DNA of 54,718 nucleotides from assembly GCA_946408995.1 (NCBI GenBank), contig CAMJUL010000019.1:1-54718 (forward strand), in the 5' to 3' direction. The position numbers were made by a program, and so were the translations under genes. Positions 8,135 to 16,853 of this stretch are shown here, piece by piece. Source of the stretch: an uncultured Clostridia bacterium (GTDB lineage: Bacteria > Bacillota > Clostridia > Christensenellales > Aristaeellaceae). The notes below the pieces were generated by a model. That model made no database searches. It was not told the DNA's origin and saw nothing but the letters and a program-made list of their open reading frames with translations. Position 1 is the stretch's first letter. Each line of letters opens with the position of its first letter.

Positions 8135-9943
8135 ATGAGAAGAACGCTGTGTATCCTTCTTTCCGTTGCTTTTCTGCTTTCCCTTCCTCCTTCCGTCTTT
8201 GCGGGGGAGGACTGCATCGTCGTCCCAACGCCCGTCTGGCAGGGGGACAGGCAGGCGGGCGCGCTGGAATTGCGGTTTTATCCCGCTTCTCCCCACGTGG
8301 CCTATGCCGGCATGAAGGCCTACGTTTTCTGCCTGCGGCAGGAGGAGATGACCGTCACGGTTTCGTTCGGCCTGTGGCGGGTGGAAAATCCCCTGGGCGC
8401 CTTCATCCTTGCCGATCCGTCGGCGGGGAAGATCACCGCCCCGGACTGGGCCGCCTTCCAGAGCCCGCTGCCCCCCTACGAAGGGATGGTGGGGGTCAAG
8501 GACGCCCCCTGCGCCTGGACAAGGTATACCGGCCTTGTCTTTGACGACCCGCCGAAGGAGCGGATCTTCGATTTTGCCCGGTACGGCATCGCCCTCTACG
8601 CGGACGCGGAGGATGTGTACCTGCCCCTGGCCCTTCTGTCCACGATGTTTACAGATGTGGCGATCAATTATCTGGCCTGGAACGGGGACAAGCTCTACCG
8701 GTCCGAGGTCGATCTGGATACGCTGACCGAGCTTCCGGAGGACTACTATGCCACGCCGCGCATGCGCGCCCTGATGACCGGGAAGGCCAGGCGGGCGGAG
8801 GACGAGATCCGGGAGAGCTTCGGGGAGCTCTGCTTCATCCTGGAGCATTTCTTCGGCCATCCGGGCACCTCCCTGCTGGACGCGCCGATCCGGGAAAAGG
8901 GGCTGGAGGAAGCGCTGAAGGGGATGCCGGAGGGCGAAGGGGAACAGATCCTTTCGCAGCTGAAGTCGCCGGACATGGTGGAATACCTGATCGGCCTGAG
9001 CAGGCTCTTTGGCAGGGGACTGGACGACGGGCACACCGTGTTCAGCGGCATTTCAAATATCCTGGCCCTCAGGCCGGCATACCCTGCGGCCATGATGCGC
9101 ATCCTCTTTGGCGCGGGCGAGGCGCTGACCGACACGTCCGGCACCTGGCGCACGCTTCTGCTGGCCGACGTCATGAGGGCCCGCGAGGCCGCCTGGGGGG
9201 AGGAGGTCTACCGGGAGTGCGGAAACACCGCTGTTTTGCGCATCGACGAATTCAACCCGGACGACGAGGGCTGGGAAGCCTATTACGCGGGCGCGGGGGA
9301 GATCCCCATGGACTGCCTGGGCATCACCGTGACGGGGCTGAGAAGGGCAAAGGACAATCCGGCCATCCATAGCATCCTGTTCGACCTGAGCTGCAACACG
9401 GGGGGCAGCGGGGACATCCTGATGGCCATGCTGAGCCTTGTGACCGGGGAAAAAGAATTCAAAGGGTACAACGTGCTGACGGAGCAGCGGCAGCGCGCGT
9501 TTGTGCAGGTGGACAGGAACCTGGACGGCGTGTTTGACGAAAAGGATGACGCGGTCCGGTATGACTTCAACTACGGCGTGCTGACCACGCGCATGTCCTT
9601 TTCCTGCGGCAACCTGTTCCCCATCCTGATGCGGGAGCACGGGGCCGTGGTGCTGGGCGAGCCCTCGGGCGGCGGGTCCTGCAGCGTGCAGGCGGCGGTG
9701 CTCTCAAGCGGCGCGGTGTTCCTGATGTCCAGCTGTCTGTGGGCCCTGCTGGACGCGGACGGGCAGTCCGTGGAAGGCGGCTGCGCCGTGGACCTGCCCA
9801 TCGAAAGGATCGAGCCCCTGCGCCCGACCCATGAGGACCCCAGATTCGCCAGCGGGGATTACGCGCCGTATTTCGACGACGCAAACCTGGACCGGATGAT
9901 GAACGAATGGTTTGCTTTGGAGGCGGAGCAGCCCGCCGCGTAA
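8135..9943 (+). CDS. Secreted S41 peptidase-like protein
   Basis: A 602-residue exported protein. Residues 1-23 form a clear signal peptide ending VFAGED. The first 250 or so residues show no recognised domain. The C-terminal third has the S41 (tail-specific protease) fold pattern: a strand with ILFDLSCNTGGSG, then MSFSCGNLFP with the likely nucleophile Ser (about 490), then GAVVLGEPSGGGSCSVQ. In CtpA-type enzymes a catalytic Lys stands in the last motif (GKGS); here it is GGGS, so this is either an S41B-type enzyme using other residues or an inactive relative. Start ATG 8135 has AAAGGA upstream. It is a single-gene unit ended by a two-way terminator. Confidence 0.72.
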   Translation: MRRTLCILLSVAFLLSLPPSVFAGEDCIVVPTPVWQGDRQAGALELRFYPASPHVAYAGMKAYVFCLRQEEMTVTVSFGLWRVENPLGAFILADPSAGKITAPDWAAFQSPLPPYEGMVGVKDAPCAWTRYTGLVFDDPPKERIFDFARYGIALYADAEDVYLPLALLSTMFTDVAINYLAWNGDKLYRSEVDLDTLTELPEDYYATPRMRALMTGKARRAEDEIRESFGELCFILEHFFGHPGTSLLDAPIREKGLEEALKGMPEGEGEQILSQLKSPDMVEYLIGLSRLFGRGLDDGHTVFSGISNILALRPAYPAAMMRILFGAGEALTDTSGTWRTLLLADVMRAREAAWGEEVYRECGNTAVLRIDEFNPDDEGWEAYYAGAGEIPMDCLGITVTGLRRAKDNPAIHSILFDLSCNTGGSGDILMAMLSLVTGEKEFKGYNVLTEQRQRAFVQVDRNLDGVFDEKDDAVRYDFNYGVLTTRMSFSCGNLFPILMREHGAVVLGEPSGGGSCSVQAAVLSSGAVFLMSSCLWALLDADGQSVEGGCAVDLPIERIEPLRPTHEDPRFASGDYAPYFDDANLDRMMNEWFALEAEQPAA

Positions 9944-9957
9944 AGGCGAATAAAAAA

Positions 9958-9994
9958 CAGGCGCTGTGAGGAGGCCCTCGCAGCGCCTGATTTT
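9958..9994. terminator. Bidirectional terminator between S41-like and ApbE-like genes
   Basis: A 14-bp stem (9958-9971 with 9976-9989, one G-T pair) with loop AGGC. TTTT follows on the plus strand and a TTTTTTATT run follows on the minus strand, fitting the two convergent genes. Confidence 0.85.
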
Positions 9995-10074
9995 CATCGA
10001 AAAGACAATGGGATTGGATGCTGCAAAATACGGAGCCGCTTCATGGATCCCATCCGGCGTCCCGCCCCCCAGCC

Positions 10075-11301
10075 TCAGGGAGAGACGCGAAGGGGGGAAT
10101 CCGCCGCGGGCGCGAAACGGCCAGCGCCTTCCCGCAGGCGCAGGGCCGCGGGATCCCGGGAAAGGGCATAGGAGACGAACAGGTCCTCCGGCAGGGCTGA
10201 AAGGGAGGCGGCCAGGGCCGTTTCGTCCGGGGCGAGGAACAGGCGCAGGGCCTGGCAGCACAGGTCTGTAAGGTCCGTTTCCCGGCCCGCCAGGGCCATG
10301 GACAGGACCGGGCCGGGGCGGCTGGCGTCCGCTTCCAGAAAGCTCCAGGGATGGCGGAAAAGGGGACCCTCCGGACGCTCCAGGGCATAGTAGCCGTATT
10401 TTTGCCCCGCCGGGGCAAAGGCCGTCAGCTGGCAGAAGGCGGCGGGGGAGGGCAGCACAACGTCTCCGGCCGGAAGGACCTCCCCCTGGAACCAGGCGAG
10501 GAGGCCGAAGGCTGTCTCCGACCCTTCCTCCAGGGAGACGCACAGGCCGGAGTCGGTGTAGAGGAAGCCGTGGGTATAGCCCCTGCCGGCAAGGCGCTTT
10601 TGCAGGGCGTCCAGCAAATAGGCGTCCCGCAGGGCGGTCAGGTCCAGCACCGGGCCCGTCAGGCCGTTTTCAGCCGCGAAGGCCTCCCATTCCGGGGAGA
10701 CGGTCAGCCGGGCGCGGCTGCTTTCCACCTCCAGGGTGAAGCGGTCCGGGGCCGTCACAAAGGCGCGGAGCCTTTCAAGCACTTCGGCCTCCTCCGGGTC
10801 CGAAAGGGGGTCCTTTTCCAGGGGCTCCTCCAGGTAAGTCAGGTCCTGCCAGGCTTTTTTGAGGGGGCCCAGGAAGACGCTGTACCCTTCCAGGGTCTGC
10901 TGCCGGGTCAGGGCGTCCCGGAGGACCGCCTCCAGATCCGGGCCGATTTCCATCCACTGGCCGGGGGACGAATTGAGGGAGGCCAGGTTGACCACGCCGT
11001 CATAGACGGTCTCCGCGTCCAGCAGGCGGAACAGGCTCAGCAGCGCGTCGGAGTATTCCCCCTGGACGGCGTTGAGCTCCGCGCGGATCCGGCTGCTGGT
11101 GCCCGCCGCATAATAGCGCAGACGGACCCCGCTTTGGTAGACCACCGGGGCTGCGGCGGGGGAATAATCCACGTCGTAAAATCCGCTCTCCCGGTGCAGG
11201 AGGCCGTTGACGCCAGCGGCAAAGGCGCCGATGGCGATCACCAGGGCCGCGGCGAAGAGGACGACGCGCAGGAGGGTCTTTTTTTTGCTGCTTTGGGCCA
11301 A
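10075..11301 (-). CDS. ApbE-like membrane-anchored protein with degenerate active-site motifs
   Basis: A 408-residue protein with an N-terminal membrane segment (about 8-32) after a Lys-rich start, the rest probably outside the cell. Several segments run in the order seen in ApbE, the enzyme that attaches FMN to Thr of exported proteins: VVNLASLN (104-110), a helix then GYSVFLGPLKKAW (145-151 at its end), then VLDLTALRDAY (220-228). In ApbE these places read S-x-LN, FDPTVGPL-W and DLGGIAKGY. The Gly and acidic residues that bind FAD and Mg2+ are mostly replaced, so catalysis is doubtful. TTG 11301 is taken as start because AAAGGAGG stands 7 nt before it; a TTG at 11325 lies in the preceding terminator T-run. 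It follows the opp operon on the same strand, so it is expressed by readthrough or by an unseen promoter. The relation to ApbE is an inference from motif order. Confidence 0.55.
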   Translation of the reverse strand: MAQSSKKKTLLRVVLFAAALVIAIGAFAAGVNGLLHRESGFYDVDYSPAAAPVVYQSGVRLRYYAAGTSSRIRAELNAVQGEYSDALLSLFRLLDAETVYDGVVNLASLNSSPGQWMEIGPDLEAVLRDALTRQQTLEGYSVFLGPLKKAWQDLTYLEEPLEKDPLSDPEEAEVLERLRAFVTAPDRFTLEVESSRARLTVSPEWEAFAAENGLTGPVLDLTALRDAYLLDALQKRLAGRGYTHGFLYTDSGLCVSLEEGSETAFGLLAWFQGEVLPAGDVVLPSPAAFCQLTAFAPAGQKYGYYALERPEGPLFRHPWSFLEADASRPGPVLSMALAGRETDLTDLCCQALRLFLAPDETALAASLSALPEDLFVSYALSRDPAALRLREGAGRFAPAADSPLRVSP

Positions 11302-11323
11302 GCGGAGGCCTCCTTTCAAGGTC

Positions 11324-11348
11324 AAAAAACTGCCGCGATAAGCGGCAG
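11324..11348 (-). terminator. Terminator of the opp operon
   Basis: On the minus strand CTGCCGC (11348-11342), loop TTATC and GCGGCAG (11336-11330) form a perfect 7-bp stem followed by TTTTTT. It lies between the oppF stop and the ApbE-like gene. Confidence 0.88.
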
Positions 11349-11369
11349 CGGAGGTGCGGCGTTTCTTCG

Positions 11370-12317
11370 TCAGCGGGCGAAGCGGACGGCTTTGTACTGT
11401 TCGATCTCCTTGGAATCCCCAAAGACCATGTGGCCGTTTCCGATGTCCACAAGCTTGGGCGCTTCCTCCCCGTCCTTGTATTCCCGGGGCTCGTAGACGA
11501 AGAGCTTTTTCTTTTTCTCCAGGATCGGGTCCGGAATGGGGATGGCGCTCATCAGGGAGCGGGTGTAGGGATGCAGGGGATACTTGAACAGCTCCTCGGT
11601 CTCGGCAACCTCCATGATGCGGCCCTTGTAAATGACCACGATGCGGTCGCTGATGAAGCGGACGATGGACAGGTCGTGGGCGATGAACAGGTAGGTCAGG
11701 CCCCGTTCCAGCTGGAATTTCTTGAGCAGGTTCAGGACCTGGGCGCGGATGGACACATCCAGGGCGGAGATGGGCTCGTCCGCCACGATCAGCTCCGGCT
11801 CCATGACGATGGAGCGGGCAAGGCCCACGCGCTGGCGCTGGCCGCCGGAGAACTCATGGGGGTAGCGGGTCAGGTGCTCGGGCAGAAGGCCTACCTCGTT
11901 GATGGCCATTTCCACTTTGGCCATGCGCTCCTTCTCGTCATTGAAGAGGTGGAAGTTGTACAGGCCTTCGGAGATGATGTATTCGATGGTGGCCCGCTCG
12001 TTCAGGGACGCGGCGGGATCCTGGAAGACCATCTGGATCTTGCGGATGACCTCCCGGTCCTTTTTGCGGCTGAGCTTGCCGGAGATCTTCTCACCCTTGA
12101 AATAAATGGCCCCGTTGGAGCAGGGATTGATGCGGACAATGGCGCGGCCGATGGTGGTTTTGCCGCTGCCGCTTTCGCCCACCAGGGACAGGGTCTCGCC
12201 CTTGTAGATGTCAAAGCTGACATCGCTGACGGCCTTGAAGCTGTTTTTGCCCTGCTTGAAGACGACGTCCAGGTTCTGCACGGAAAGCAGAACTTCTTTG
12301 TTTGCGTTATTTTCCAT
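11370..12317 (-). CDS. oppF: Oligopeptide ABC transporter ATP-binding protein OppF
   Basis: A 315-residue ABC ATPase of normal size for OppF/DppF, energising peptide import. Walker [10 protein letters not shown] (about 48-56), Q-loop [10 protein letters not shown], signature FSGGQRQRV, Walker [13 protein letters not shown] and the switch His in IAHDLS are all present. The family's C-terminal extension with [12 protein letters not shown] is followed by an extra charged tail of about 50 residues. ATG 12317 has AAGGAG upstream. It is the last gene of the operon and pairs with the enlarged OppD; it carries no insertion itself. Confidence 0.95.
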   Translation of the reverse strand: MENNANKEVLLSVQNLDVVFKQGKNSFKAVSDVSFDIYKGETLSLVGESGSGKTTIGRAIVRINPCSNGAIYFKGEKISGKLSRKKDREVIRKIQMVFQDPAASLNERATIEYIISEGLYNFHLFNDEKERMAKVEMAINEVGLLPEHLTRYPHEFSGGQRQRVGLARSIVMEPELIVADEPISALDVSIRAQVLNLLKKFQLERGLTYLFIAHDLSIVRFISDRIVVIYKGRIMEVAETEELFKYPLHPYTRSLMSAIPIPDPILEKKKKLFVYEPREYKDGEEAPKLVDIGNGHMVFGDSKEIEQYKAVRFAR

Positions 12318-12329
12318 ACGTTCGTCTCC

Positions 12330-14132
12330 TTACTCCTCGATGTCGCTGTAGATGCGGGCCATTTTTTCATGCAGGTTCTGGATGTTCTTCGGGGCCTCGG
12401 TCTTGGGAGCCCGGGGATCCAGCAGCCAGGTCTTGGCATAATGGGTGGGGCTGACCTGGAACATGGGGGGTTCCTCCTTCAGGTCGATGGCCATGGCGTA
12501 CTGGTTGCGGGGGGCGAAGGCGTCGCCCACGATCTTGTTGTACAGGGAGGGCGGCGTGCCGGGGATGGAGAACAGGTCCGTGCCCTTCTCGGTCAGCTGG
12601 GGGAGGGAGGAGAGCAGCGCCCAGGTGTAGGGGTGCTTCGGATCGTAGAAAATATCCTCCACGGTGCCAAGCTCCACGATCTGGCCGGCGTACAAAACGG
12701 CCACCCGCTCGGCCACGTTGGCCACCACGCCCAGGTCGTGGGTGATGTAGACGGTGGTGAAGCCCAGGTCCTTTTGCAGATCCTTGATCAGGCGGATGAT
12801 CTGGGCCTGGATGGTCACGTCCAGGGCGGTGGTGGGCTCGTCGCAGATCAGGATCTTGGGCTGGCAGGACAGGGCGATGGCGATGACGATGCGCTGCCGC
12901 ATGCCGCCGGAGTACTGGAAGGGGTAATCATCAAAGCGCTTTTCGGGCTCCGGGATGCCCACCTTGCCCATGATCTCCAGGGTGCGCTGGCGGGCTTCCT
13001 GCTGGGAGCAGCGCTGGTGCTTGAGGATGACGGTCATGATCTGCTTGCCGATGGGGATGACGGGGTTCAGGCTGGTCATGGGGTCCTGGAAGACGGTGGC
13101 GATGCGCCGGCCGCGGATCTGCTGCCAGTCGTTGGTGTAGCGCACGTTGGCGCAGTCGATGACGGCATAGCCCTCCAGGCGGTTTTCCTTTTCGTTCAGG
13201 CTGCGGAATTCCACGTAGAGCACCGCGGTCTGGAAGATGCGGTTGCGCACCAGTTTGCTGCTGAGGTCCTCCCCGGCGGTCATGGCCTTTTTGAAGGCCT
13301 TGAGCAGGGTGGCCATCAGGCGGACCTGCTTGTTGAGGGGATAGCGGCCAACGGAGAGCAGGATCTCATAAGCGAGGACCCGGTTGCGCTCCAGCACCCG
13401 GTCGGAAAGGCCCTCGGGATTCCCGGCCTGGTCGGGGGCTGCGATTTTCCGCTGCCGCTCCGCCTTCAGGGCCTCGATCTCCTCCTGGTCCTTTTCCCGG
13501 AGGGAGGCGTTCTGACGGTAGGCCTGGGTGCGCTCCTTGATCAGATTCTCCCGGTGGGCGCTCAGGGTATTCTGCTTTTCGTTCAGGGCGCGGATCTTTT
13601 CCTCGCAGGCGCGGATCTCGGCCTGGTCCTTCTGGCTGTGCTTGTCCAGGGTCAGAAGGTAGTTGTTGGTATCCACCAATTCGTCCCGGAGGACCTTCAG
13701 GTCCGCCTGGTATTTTTCTTCCTCTTCCACCGACAAGGTCTTGACATGCTCCATGTCGGCCTTTTTCTGGATCAGGCGGCGGTATTCCTCCGCGCCGCGC
13801 TCCAGGGTGGCGTATTTGTTGAGCCGCCCGACCAGAAAATCGATTTTGCGGCGGTTGGCTTTGGTCAGGGCAACGTCGGTCTTGCTCAGCTCGTCGTCGG
13901 AGAAGATGATGCTGCCCTCGGGGATGAAGCCGTTGGTTTCCAGCATTCCGGCGAAGGTCTTGGTCAATACGGACTTGCCGCTGCCGCTTTCGCCCACGAT
14001 GGCGATGGACTCGTTCTCGTAGATGTCCAGGGAGACGTTGCGGATGGCCGTCAGGATGCGGCCGCGCACGTTGAATTTGACGCTGACGTTGCGGAGGGAA
14101 AGGAGGACCTTCCTGTTTTCGTTTTCACTCAT
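12330..14132 (-). CDS. oppD: Oligopeptide ABC transporter ATP-binding protein OppD with a long internal insertion
   Basis: A 600-residue protein, nearly twice the usual 320-350. Walker A GESGSGKS is at 47-54, but the Q-loop VFQDPMTSLNP comes only at 347-357. In ordinary OppD these are about 60 residues apart. The extra segment (about 85-335) is very rich in Glu, Lys, Gln and Arg, with long runs lacking Pro or Gly (about 105-230) that look like a helical hairpin or coiled coil, then a more globular part (about 245-330). After it all remaining motifs are intact: signature YSGGMRQRI (407-415), Walker B ILICDEPTTALD (428-438), ITHDLG, and the C-terminal HPYTWALLSSLP region. The frame is continuous, so the insertion is not a broken gene. 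It presumably projects from the ATPase near the membrane-coupling face; its role is unknown. Confidence 0.93.
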   Translation of the reverse strand: MSENENRKVLLSLRNVSVKFNVRGRILTAIRNVSLDIYENESIAIVGESGSGKSVLTKTFAGMLETNGFIPEGSIIFSDDELSKTDVALTKANRRKIDFLVGRLNKYATLERGAEEYRRLIQKKADMEHVKTLSVEEEEKYQADLKVLRDELVDTNNYLLTLDKHSQKDQAEIRACEEKIRALNEKQNTLSAHRENLIKERTQAYRQNASLREKDQEEIEALKAERQRKIAAPDQAGNPEGLSDRVLERNRVLAYEILLSVGRYPLNKQVRLMATLLKAFKKAMTAGEDLSSKLVRNRIFQTAVLYVEFRSLNEKENRLEGYAVIDCANVRYTNDWQQIRGRRIATVFQDPMTSLNPVIPIGKQIMTVILKHQRCSQQEARQRTLEIMGKVGIPEPEKRFDDYPFQYSGGMRQRIVIAIALSCQPKILICDEPTTALDVTIQAQIIRLIKDLQKDLGFTTVYITHDLGVVANVAERVAVLYAGQIVELGTVEDIFYDPKHPYTWALLSSLPQLTEKGTDLFSIPGTPPSLYNKIVGDAFAPRNQYAMAIDLKEEPPMFQVSPTHYAKTWLLDPRAPKTEAPKNIQNLHEKMARIYSDIEE

Positions 14133-14146
14133 GGCGCTCCCCCTCC

Positions 14147-15109
14147 TTACATGTGGGTCCTGGGGTCAGAGGCGTCTGCCAGGTTCTGGCCCAGAACGTA
14201 CAGGATGATGGTGATGGCGGCGGCGATGGCGACCGGCGGCCAGAATTCCCAGGGATAGACCAGGAAGGCGCTCTGGCCCTCCTGGATCATGCGGCCAAGG
14301 GACGGCACCTCGGCGCTGAGGCCGACCCCGATGTAGGAAAGGAACACCTCCATGGAGATGTAGCTGGGCAGCTCCGTGGCAAGCAGCGTCACCGTGACGC
14401 TGGTCAGGAAGGGCAGGATGTTCCTTGTGATCATGCGGGGGATGGGGGTACCCAGGCACCGGGAGGCCAGGGAGTATTCCCGGTCCCGGATGATGAGCAC
14501 CTGGGTGCGGAAGAAGTAGGAGATGCCCAGCCACCCGGTGACGGTCAGGGCGAAGACGAAGCTCCAGAAGCCGGCGCCGATGACATAGACCAGAACGGAG
14601 ATCAAAAGGATGTAGGGCACGTTGGCGATGATGTTGTAGATGACCAGCATGACCTGGTCAAACCGCTTGCTGTAGCCCCAGACCGCGCCCATCAGGATGC
14701 CGATGGTCATGTTGATGGCGGCGCAGATCACGGCCAGCACCAGGGAGGTGCGGGCGGAGGCCATGATGCCGTAGAAAATGCTGTTGCCCATGCCGCCGGA
14801 GCCCAGGATCCATTTGAAGGAGAAGCCGCCGTTGCGCTCCATGGCCTTGGCAGGGCTCATGTTGAAGGTGGTGGCGTCCCGGATGTTCTCATAGGCGTTG
14901 TAGGGGGCGATGGCGGGAACGATGAAGGCGCCCAGCAGGATAACGATGAAAATGCAGATCAGGACGATGTTGATCTTCTTGCGGAAAAAGACCCGGAACA
15001 CGCTGGCCCAGTAGGAATACCGGGGCGCGGTGATCTTTTCGGACTGGATGGTGTCCTTGTCGATGAACCGGAACAGGTTCTCCTGGGGATGGGTTGTCTG
15101 CGCTGCCAT
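14147..15109 (-). CDS. oppC: Oligopeptide ABC transporter permease OppC
   Basis: A 320-residue inner-membrane permease of usual length. A cytoplasmic N-terminus of about 45 residues precedes the first membrane helix (about 48-70). A periplasmic-type loop with GGFSFKWILGSGGMGNSIFYG follows, in which WILGSGGMG replaces the common HPLGTDxxGRD motif. Then come helices at about 119-140, 160-185, 215-240 and 280-302, and the EAA coupling loop with SRCLGTPIPRMI. The start ATG overlaps the oppB stop (TAATG), so the two are translationally coupled. Confidence 0.94.
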   Translation of the reverse strand: MAAQTTHPQENLFRFIDKDTIQSEKITAPRYSYWASVFRVFFRKKINIVLICIFIVILLGAFIVPAIAPYNAYENIRDATTFNMSPAKAMERNGGFSFKWILGSGGMGNSIFYGIMASARTSLVLAVICAAINMTIGILMGAVWGYSKRFDQVMLVIYNIIANVPYILLISVLVYVIGAGFWSFVFALTVTGWLGISYFFRTQVLIIRDREYSLASRCLGTPIPRMITRNILPFLTSVTVTLLATELPSYISMEVFLSYIGVGLSAEVPSLGRMIQEGQSAFLVYPWEFWPPVAIAAAITIILYVLGQNLADASDPRTHM

Positions 15110-16692
15110 TAACGGCCACCTCCTTTGCTGGATGAAAGCGAGATCCGCGGGTCGTATTTGGCCAGAAGCAGATCGCCCAGAATGACGGAAATGATGGACA
15201 GGGTGGTGTAGAACACCGTGCAGGCCACGATGATGCCGTTGTCATAGCCGTTGATGGCGTTGGTCAAAAGGCCGCCCACGCCGGGTACGGCGTACACGCG
15301 CTCGGTGATGATGGCGCCGGTAAGGCAGCCCAGGATGTTGCCGGGGATGCCATGGACCAGGTAGATCATGGCGTTGGGGGAGATGTGCTTGCGGTAGATC
15401 TCGCTTTCGCTCATGCCCTCCGCCCTGGCGAACTTGACGTAGTCGCTGTTCATCTGGTCGATCATGTACCGGCGCATCCACTTCATCAGGCTGCCCACCT
15501 GGGGCAGCGCAAGGGAAATGGTGGGCAGGAAGTAGGCGAAGATCTTGACCTCCGCGTTGGCAAATTTATAGGGCAGGTTGAAAATTGTGGTGCCGATGGT
15601 GGCAAACAGGAAGATGTAGGCCAGGGAGGGCACGGCCATGATGAAGATGATGTAGCCGTTGCCGATCTTGTCCAGCAGCCCGTCCTTGTGCCTGGCCATC
15701 TGGATGCCAAGGGGCAGACCCAAGAGGTAGGCCAGGAAGGTGGCGATAAGGCCGATGACGAAGGAGTTTTCGATCATGGACAGTCCGCCGTACCGGTAGG
15801 TGTAGGCTGTGTACTGGTCCGGGAACTGCTTCATTTCCGTCTTGGTGCGGGGGGTGTTGTTATAGGTCAGGGAATGGAAATCGATGGCCGAATCGATGTA
15901 TTCATCCGTCCCAAGCTTGGCGGGGTACTGGGTCCGCACCTTGGCCTGTTCGCCGGTGGGGCGGTTGATGACCGCGGTGATCTCCTGGCCGCGGTATTTG
16001 GTAAAGGAGGTGCCCAGGTTCAGGTGCAGCCAGTTCTGATGGATAAAGGGGAACCGGCCGTCAAAATACAACAGGTATTTATGAGTGGTGCCGGACCCCA
16101 CCACGGCAAACAGGCCGCTGTAGGGGTCGTGCTCCACCCGGACAAAACGATCGGTCAGGGCAGGGTCCTTGACGTCGTTTGTTGTTTCCACGGTGATCAG
16201 GTGGGTGATGTAATCCCACAGGCGCACGAACACGCTTTTTTCAATGGAGGCGATCAGGTAAGCGTCCCCGCCCTTTTTGGCTTTGCCGGAGGGGGAGCGC
16301 TGAGGCTCCAGGTAGTTGACGGTGTAGCCCTTTTTGGCGTAGGTCTCGGTAAATTCCTGGACAGAGGCGTTGCCGGTATAGCTGGTCTCGTCCTGGATGG
16401 CGTCCTTGTCCGCCTTGTAATCAGCGTTTTTGGTGTACTCCGCGCCGTAGAGCGCCTCGTACTTGCTTTTCAGGAACGCGGAATAATCCGCGTACTCAAG
16501 GTACCCGAATTTCTGGTACTGGGCGTATTCATAAATCGTCCGGTCGTTCAGGTTCTTTTTGTTCCAGACGTCGTCCATCTGGAAAATGGAGCTCCTGGGA
16601 ATCAGGTTATACACCAGAAGCATGACGGCGATAATGACCACCAGCAGCGAAAAAACGGAAAACAGGATGCGCCGCAGCATGTATCTCTTCAT
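15109..16692 (-). CDS. oppB: Oligopeptide ABC transporter permease OppB with an enlarged extracytoplasmic domain
   Basis: A 527-residue permease; the family is usually 300-340. Helix 1 is at about 7-28 (RRILFSVFSLLVV). The region from there to about residue 305 is hydrophilic and must lie outside the membrane. It is rich in Tyr, Lys and Asp and holds a segment like the usual short OppB loop near its end (HLNLGTSF). From about 306 the normal core follows, with helices near 306-328, 350-372, 395-415, 440-465 and 490-515 and the EAA loop with RAEGMSESEIYRKHI. ATG 16692 is chosen as it opens MKRYMLRR; a GTG at 16704 is in frame and neither has a strong ribosome binding site. The added domain could contact the unusual OppA. 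Confidence 0.92.
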   Translation of the reverse strand: MKRYMLRRILFSVFSLLVVIIAVMLLVYNLIPRSSIFQMDDVWNKKNLNDRTIYEYAQYQKFGYLEYADYSAFLKSKYEALYGAEYTKNADYKADKDAIQDETSYTGNASVQEFTETYAKKGYTVNYLEPQRSPSGKAKKGGDAYLIASIEKSVFVRLWDYITHLITVETTNDVKDPALTDRFVRVEHDPYSGLFAVVGSGTTHKYLLYFDGRFPFIHQNWLHLNLGTSFTKYRGQEITAVINRPTGEQAKVRTQYPAKLGTDEYIDSAIDFHSLTYNNTPRTKTEMKQFPDQYTAYTYRYGGLSMIENSFVIGLIATFLAYLLGLPLGIQMARHKDGLLDKIGNGYIIFIMAVPSLAYIFLFATIGTTIFNLPYKFANAEVKIFAYFLPTISLALPQVGSLMKWMRRYMIDQMNSDYVKFARAEGMSESEIYRKHISPNAMIYLVHGIPGNILGCLTGAIITERVYAVPGVGGLLTNAINGYDNGIIVACTVFYTTLSIISVILGDLLLAKYDPRISLSSSKGGGR

Positions 16693-16775
16693 GAATACAC
16701 CCACTCACAATCATAATATCCCCCGGCGGGGAGGCGTTCCTCCTTTGGGACAGGCCGCTGTAATAAACCAACACG

Positions 16776-16803
16776 GGGGAAGCGGCGGAACCGCCGCTTC
16801 CCC
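16776..16803 (-). promoter_or_regulatory. Intercistronic hairpin between oppA and oppB
   Basis: A perfect 13-bp GC-rich inverted repeat (16776-16788 with 16791-16803) with only two bases between the arms and no T-tract. In this position such stems commonly block 3' decay and keep the binding-protein mRNA more abundant than the permease mRNAs; partial termination is also possible. Confidence 0.6.
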
Positions 16804-16853
16804 TCTGTGCGCGGCCTTGGCCGCGGCGGGAAAATCCCAACAAGGGTCTAAAA

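Noticed and set aside
11302-11325. TTG 11325 as the start of the ApbE-like gene
   Set aside because: It falls in the T-run of the opp terminator; TTG 11301 has AAAGGAGG at the right distance.
11430-14258. A 942-codon open frame on the plus strand across oppF and oppD
   Set aside because: Shadow of the opp genes; the product is a Gly/Asp/Val-rich string without motifs or ribosome binding site.
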